From assembly GCF_029962835.1 (NCBI RefSeq), contig NC_080583.1:50323658-50387657 (forward strand): DNA of 64,000 nucleotides, given 5' to 3'. The notes under the pieces were generated by a model. It was not told where the DNA came from. It ran no database searches and was given only the letters and a program-made list of their open reading frames with translations. How positions within the stretch are numbered: the stretch's first letter is position 1; the number at the start of each line of letters is the position of its first letter. Below, in pieces: positions 60,589 to 64,000 of the stretch. This DNA comes from Magnolia sinica. Lineage: Eukaryota > Streptophyta > Magnoliopsida > Magnoliales > Magnoliaceae. Both the position numbers and the translations under genes were made by a program.

Positions 60589-60612
60589 GACAATCTGGAA
60601 ACAGGATTTTGA
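60589..60612 (+). CDS. MIC10: Probable MIC10 last exon
   Basis: After an acceptor CTGATGCAG, the phase-0 frame reads DNLETGF then TGA. With exons 1 and 2 this gives 103 residues, in the usual range for plant MIC10. The intron would be 373 bp (GTAAGG to GCAG). The exon is very short and no conserved motif is present, so this is a proposal. A polyadenylation-like AATAAA lies near 60794. Confidence 0.5.
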   Translation, partial: DNLETGF

Positions 60613-61339
60613 AAAAATGTTGTTTGATTTGGGTGGAGAGAAATTGAATTTCCATCAAGTATTACTGCACGTTAATGGTAAGTTCCAGTAAACAAAATAG
60701 CATTAGTTGACATAGATTGAAGTTTGCAGAAAATCCAGCTAATACTGCTATGCCTGCACAAGGATTATTTAAAATCTCTTAGAGGTAAACTGAAATAAAA
60801 ACTGGTATATTTTGAGGATGGGGACAGAGATGCTTAGTTGTATGGAGTCTATGGACCTTCTACATAGGTGCCACTTCCTCTTTGAATTGTGCTTTTTTTT
60901 AGTCCCTATCCCTCCTTGGTTCCTAGCTGCTTATACTTGCTTTTTTAAAACACTCTCAAACATGAAATTTGTTGCCACTTCATACTTCGACTATTGGTGA
61001 CGTGCATTGAAGGATAGGTGGTTTGTGGTCTCATCAAACCAATTTCTCACGGGGAGTTTCACCATATGGGATGGAAGAAAGCTTAAAATTAATCAAACTT
61101 CTCTCTCCTCCAGTCTCTACAGCCCAACATGCTCTATGTGAGAGCTTTACAACATCAATCCTTCCAAAAGTAGATAATTGATAAATAAGTAAAATGAACT
61201 ACGATTCTGCTAGCTAAACAAGAAACTGCCAGAAATAAAAGTCTTAAGACACTAACACCTGCAGAACTATTCATTTTCTGACAAAAGTAAGATTGTTGCT
61301 CATAAAGGAGGCTGCTGCAATGGTATTGGTACCACATTA
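60613..61339. other. MIC10 3' flank
   Basis: Probable 3' UTR at the left. The rest has no recognised gene; short frames lack motifs. Confidence 0.5.
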
Positions 61340-61564
61340 ATAGCGTGGTACTGGTCTGTTGTGGGCTCCGTGTGGTGTCTAGATGGAATCCAACCTGTCC
61401 AAGTGGTGAGTCTCACCATGATGTGCACCCATCACAAAAATCAGGTCGGTCCAATTTTCATGTGGGCCATGGCATAGAAAACAATGGATCACTGCTCAGA
61501 AGCCCCATAAATCAAGTGGTGTGGCTCACATGGTTTGTGTATGGTGTCCATCCCATGGTTCTAA
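61340..61564. mobile_element. C-like MITE fragment
   Basis: Words GTCTCACCATGATGTGC, CAATTTTCATGTGGGCC and CAAGTGGTGTGGC resemble the family C interior, but the ends could not be matched. Confidence 0.4.
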
Positions 61565-62462
61565 ATCGTGATATCGGTGAGAGTTTCGGCTAGGCTAAAA
61601 AATGATACGATATGGTGTTGGATATCGGTATCAGGCCTGTATTGGACATAATTTTTTAGCTAAAAAATATGGAAAGAATATTAGAAAAATAGGAAAATAT
61701 GACATATTCAAGATTTTATTAGTTTTTTGTGTTTTGACCATGTATTCAATGGTGTATTGGACCATTCTTTGGTAAGAATGTTGTATGTTGGGTTGACCCA
61801 TTTTAAGCCATGATGTTGATTTTATATAAATTTTTGATATGTGTTATAAATTGATATCATATGTTGCTAATGCGGTTATCTATCAAGTGTTAAACTGTGA
61901 AATAATTCAAATCATAATAGTAAAAAAATGTAAAACACATAAGTATGGGTATAGTTGTAAAACACATGAATATATAATTGATATCTTTAGTCCACTCTGC
62001 AGGAACACCAAAATGAAGAGAACATTTGTTAGTGTCACAAACTTAATAAACTGATTAAAGAAACACATGAGTACACAAAACAACTAACATTCAATAAAAA
62101 TACAACAAGACTAATTAAATAATAACATCAAACTTTAATAAAATAAACAAATAGTAAAAAATTACAAAAATTGATAAAAGAAAAGAAAAAAGAGGTGAAA
62201 ATAATTGTTCAACTATAGCTTTAATTATTCATTTTCTCAATTTAATTTCGAAGAAAAATAAGAAAAAACTACAAAAATTGCCAAAAAATATTTTAATTTT
62301 TTTAAATCAATCCATATGTGAAATTTGTAGATTTATAGTATTAAAAGATTGATCATACATGATTACAACTTTTATTTGGAAAAAGTTTTTTTTAAAAAAA
62401 AAATCTAAAAATTATAGACAATGTTGTCACAGTCGTTATCGTATCGCAAATTGTATCAGCTC
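61565..62462. mobile_element. G-like element, AT-rich interior
   Basis: Starts with CGTGATATCGGTGAGAG and GATATCGGTATCAGG. Ends near CGTTATCGTATCGCAAATTGTATC. The pattern matches the G family ends, with about 800 bp of AT-rich sequence between. No target duplication was confirmed. Confidence 0.45.
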
Positions 62463-64000
62463 CGGATGCAGGGCCTGATGTTGGTATTAGTTTCGAAAAA
62501 GCTCTAATGTAAGGAAGGCCTCCATCTTACAAGGAGGCCTTGCTAAGAAATGAGAGCCCCAAATTTGGAATAGAGATAGGCACCGATGGTGGGAAGAATG
62601 TTTCGCCCCCCACCCAGAACTGATGGATTTGGAGGCTGGATTCTCCTTTAGAGTCGGTGGAGAAGCTTAAGGAGTCTTTTCTTTGGTTAGTGATTGCTCA
62701 TACTAGGGGAGGGGCTCGGAATTTGGCTTAAGGGTTACTGCAGTTTGGAGGAGGGTGATTTCAAGATCAGACCCTACAAGCTAACGAGGTATGGATCTCA
62801 GTTAAACCAGGTTACAACATGGATTAGATGGTGATGGCTAGGTCCATGTTTAATGATGGGCCGATCATCCCTCTCTGAAGATGGGATAATGGTTCCCCTC
62901 TTATTAGCAAGACAACTTGGTATCTCTTTGCAGGCATCTCCCTCGAGTTGTGGAAGAAGTTTTCATGGCATCTTTTTTTTTTTTGGGGGGGGGGGGGCAC
63001 TCGACTATGTATCCGAAGGAGGAGATTGGTGCTGAGAGATTCGATTGGGGGAGTAACACATCATTGTGAAGGTTCATAAGGAAGTGGCGTGGGGTATTCC
63101 TTGCAGATGGGGGGAGTAATGGAAGCGTCGGGGAGTTTACCGTCAGATCCCATGTGCAAGGCTGATGAGAGGAGCTGTATCCAATGTGGTCCGGAGTACC
63201 GAATGGATGAGCAATGCGTTGAAAACCACAACAAAGCTTGCAGGTGATAGGTGGATAGATGGCAATAGAATTGACATTAAATGGTTTTCGGTAGTCAGCA
63301 GGTGATGTTGGGCCTCTCGGTGCGCCACAAGCTTCACATGCGGAGGAAGGACATAGAACGCACGCGCGAACTCCATCGACCCGTACGGGTTTAAACGACG
63401 CTTGGTGTGAGGTTTGGTCCGAATTGGATTTGGCTAGGGAGGACGGGGCAAGAAGTGATTCGTCGAAAGAGTTGGTCCAGTCCCGAGCCTTGACTCCCAC
63501 CCATAGCAACACAACATGTGGCATCCTCGATTGACACAGTCAGTCCTTTAACTCCTCCGAAGTAAGACAAAGCTAACACGTGCTCTGATTGATGTTATAA
63601 CAAAGGAAAGGCCGCCCCAACATGTGCCAACTCATTGGCTTTAGTTCCAACATGCGAAGAGGATGCCACTCGTGTATTGACACGTGTTGATCTCTCCAAG
63701 ACGCCTATTTATCCGGTCGGGAGAAGATATTTCCTCCCGTATAGTAGGGCGGCCTCACACCATTCTTCTAGAAAAGGATTGCTTTTCTCCCTTAAGTCCA
63801 GGTGAGATTCCCCTCCCAAAAGATCAATAGATTTTGGCAATTACGAATGCTCTATCCCAAGTTCCTCTAGACATCTGGTTTGAGGGTCCAGTCTCAAGGT
63901 TGTGGAGAAGCTTCGTGTGAGGAGGAAGATCTCAGTATCGTCTCGGGCCGATTTGGGTCAGCAGCAAAGGGGGAAGATCCTATAGTAGGTCCGGGAGCAG
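62463..64000. other. Unassigned, LTR-like right edge
   Basis: Contains a T13G13 run at about 62970-62997. A TATA-like CTATTTATCCGG is near 63704, followed by a leader-like segment to the window end. That suggests a promoter or LTR, but no matching terminus is in the window. The longest minus-strand frame (62904-63524) has no motif. Confidence 0.35.

Noticed and set aside
62904..63524. 206-codon minus-strand frame
   Set aside because: No recognisable domain, it overlaps a homopolymer run, and a second minus frame overlaps it. It could be a real fragment, but I cannot support that.

Overview
The window is nuclear DNA of a flowering plant. It has spliced host exons, Ty3 and Ty1 LTR retrotransposons, LINEs, plant-type MITEs and long runs of non-coding repeat. 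A MITE-like family full of GGGCCCACC that recurs here reminds me of magnoliid genomes, but that taxonomic guess is low confidence.

Only one host gene is recognisable. It is split across most of the window and encodes a MIC10-type subunit of the mitochondrial MICOS complex. Exon 1 is at 16816-16957, exon 2 at 60070-60215, and a short last exon probably at 60589-60612. The splice phase fits exactly and restores the family signature across the junction. The first intron would therefore be about 43.1 kb. Nearly everything else in the window is transposon debris, most of it inside that intron.

Layout. 1-16.2 kb (upstream of the gene): TCGA-palindrome and hexamer repeats; a dispersed repeat (family B) split by a long LTR-type element (family A, 1545-8286); then a recent 3.7-kb tandem duplication (5363-9099 and 9100-12819) with mosaic divergence. 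16.2-16.8 kb: an inverted-repeat MITE (family C) just upstream of the start codon. 17-24 kb: LINE fragment with a 310-bp hAT-like MITE (family F, 8-bp target duplication), then a tandem array of about 170 bp next to an F-type terminus. 24.0-27.9 kb: Mutator-like element (family G, 9-bp target duplication) holding a C element, which itself holds a hAT element, plus a broken TRIM and more C sequence. 28.1-32.2 kb: three solo LTRs nested inside one another, each with a readable 5-bp target duplication. 32.2-35.1 kb: chain of LTR and internal segments of a non-autonomous element. 35.5-36.1 kb: complete 563-bp TRIM. 36.4-44.1 kb: full-length, decayed Ty3 chromovirus. 44.7-46.1 kb: second G element. 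47.2-49.5 kb: minus-strand LINE broken by an F MITE and a TRIM. 49.6-52.2 kb: Ty1/copia remnant broken by another TRIM. 52.2-54.0 kb: F-related element with six units of about 168 bp, flanked by an 86-88-bp direct repeat. 54.0-59.0 kb: LINE with an inverted 5' part (twin-priming structure), split by family B. 60.07 kb onwards: MIC10 exons 2 and 3, then C-like and G-like MITEs and unassigned sequence.

The most unusual material is (1) the MIC10 intron; (2) a TRIM family whose internal domain is only 52-53 bp, whose LTR 3' end and primer-site layout match the chromovirus, and whose internal segment folds like the 3' part of a tRNA; (3) the three-deep solo-LTR nest; and (4) F-type elements associated with unrelated, nucleosome-length tandem arrays.
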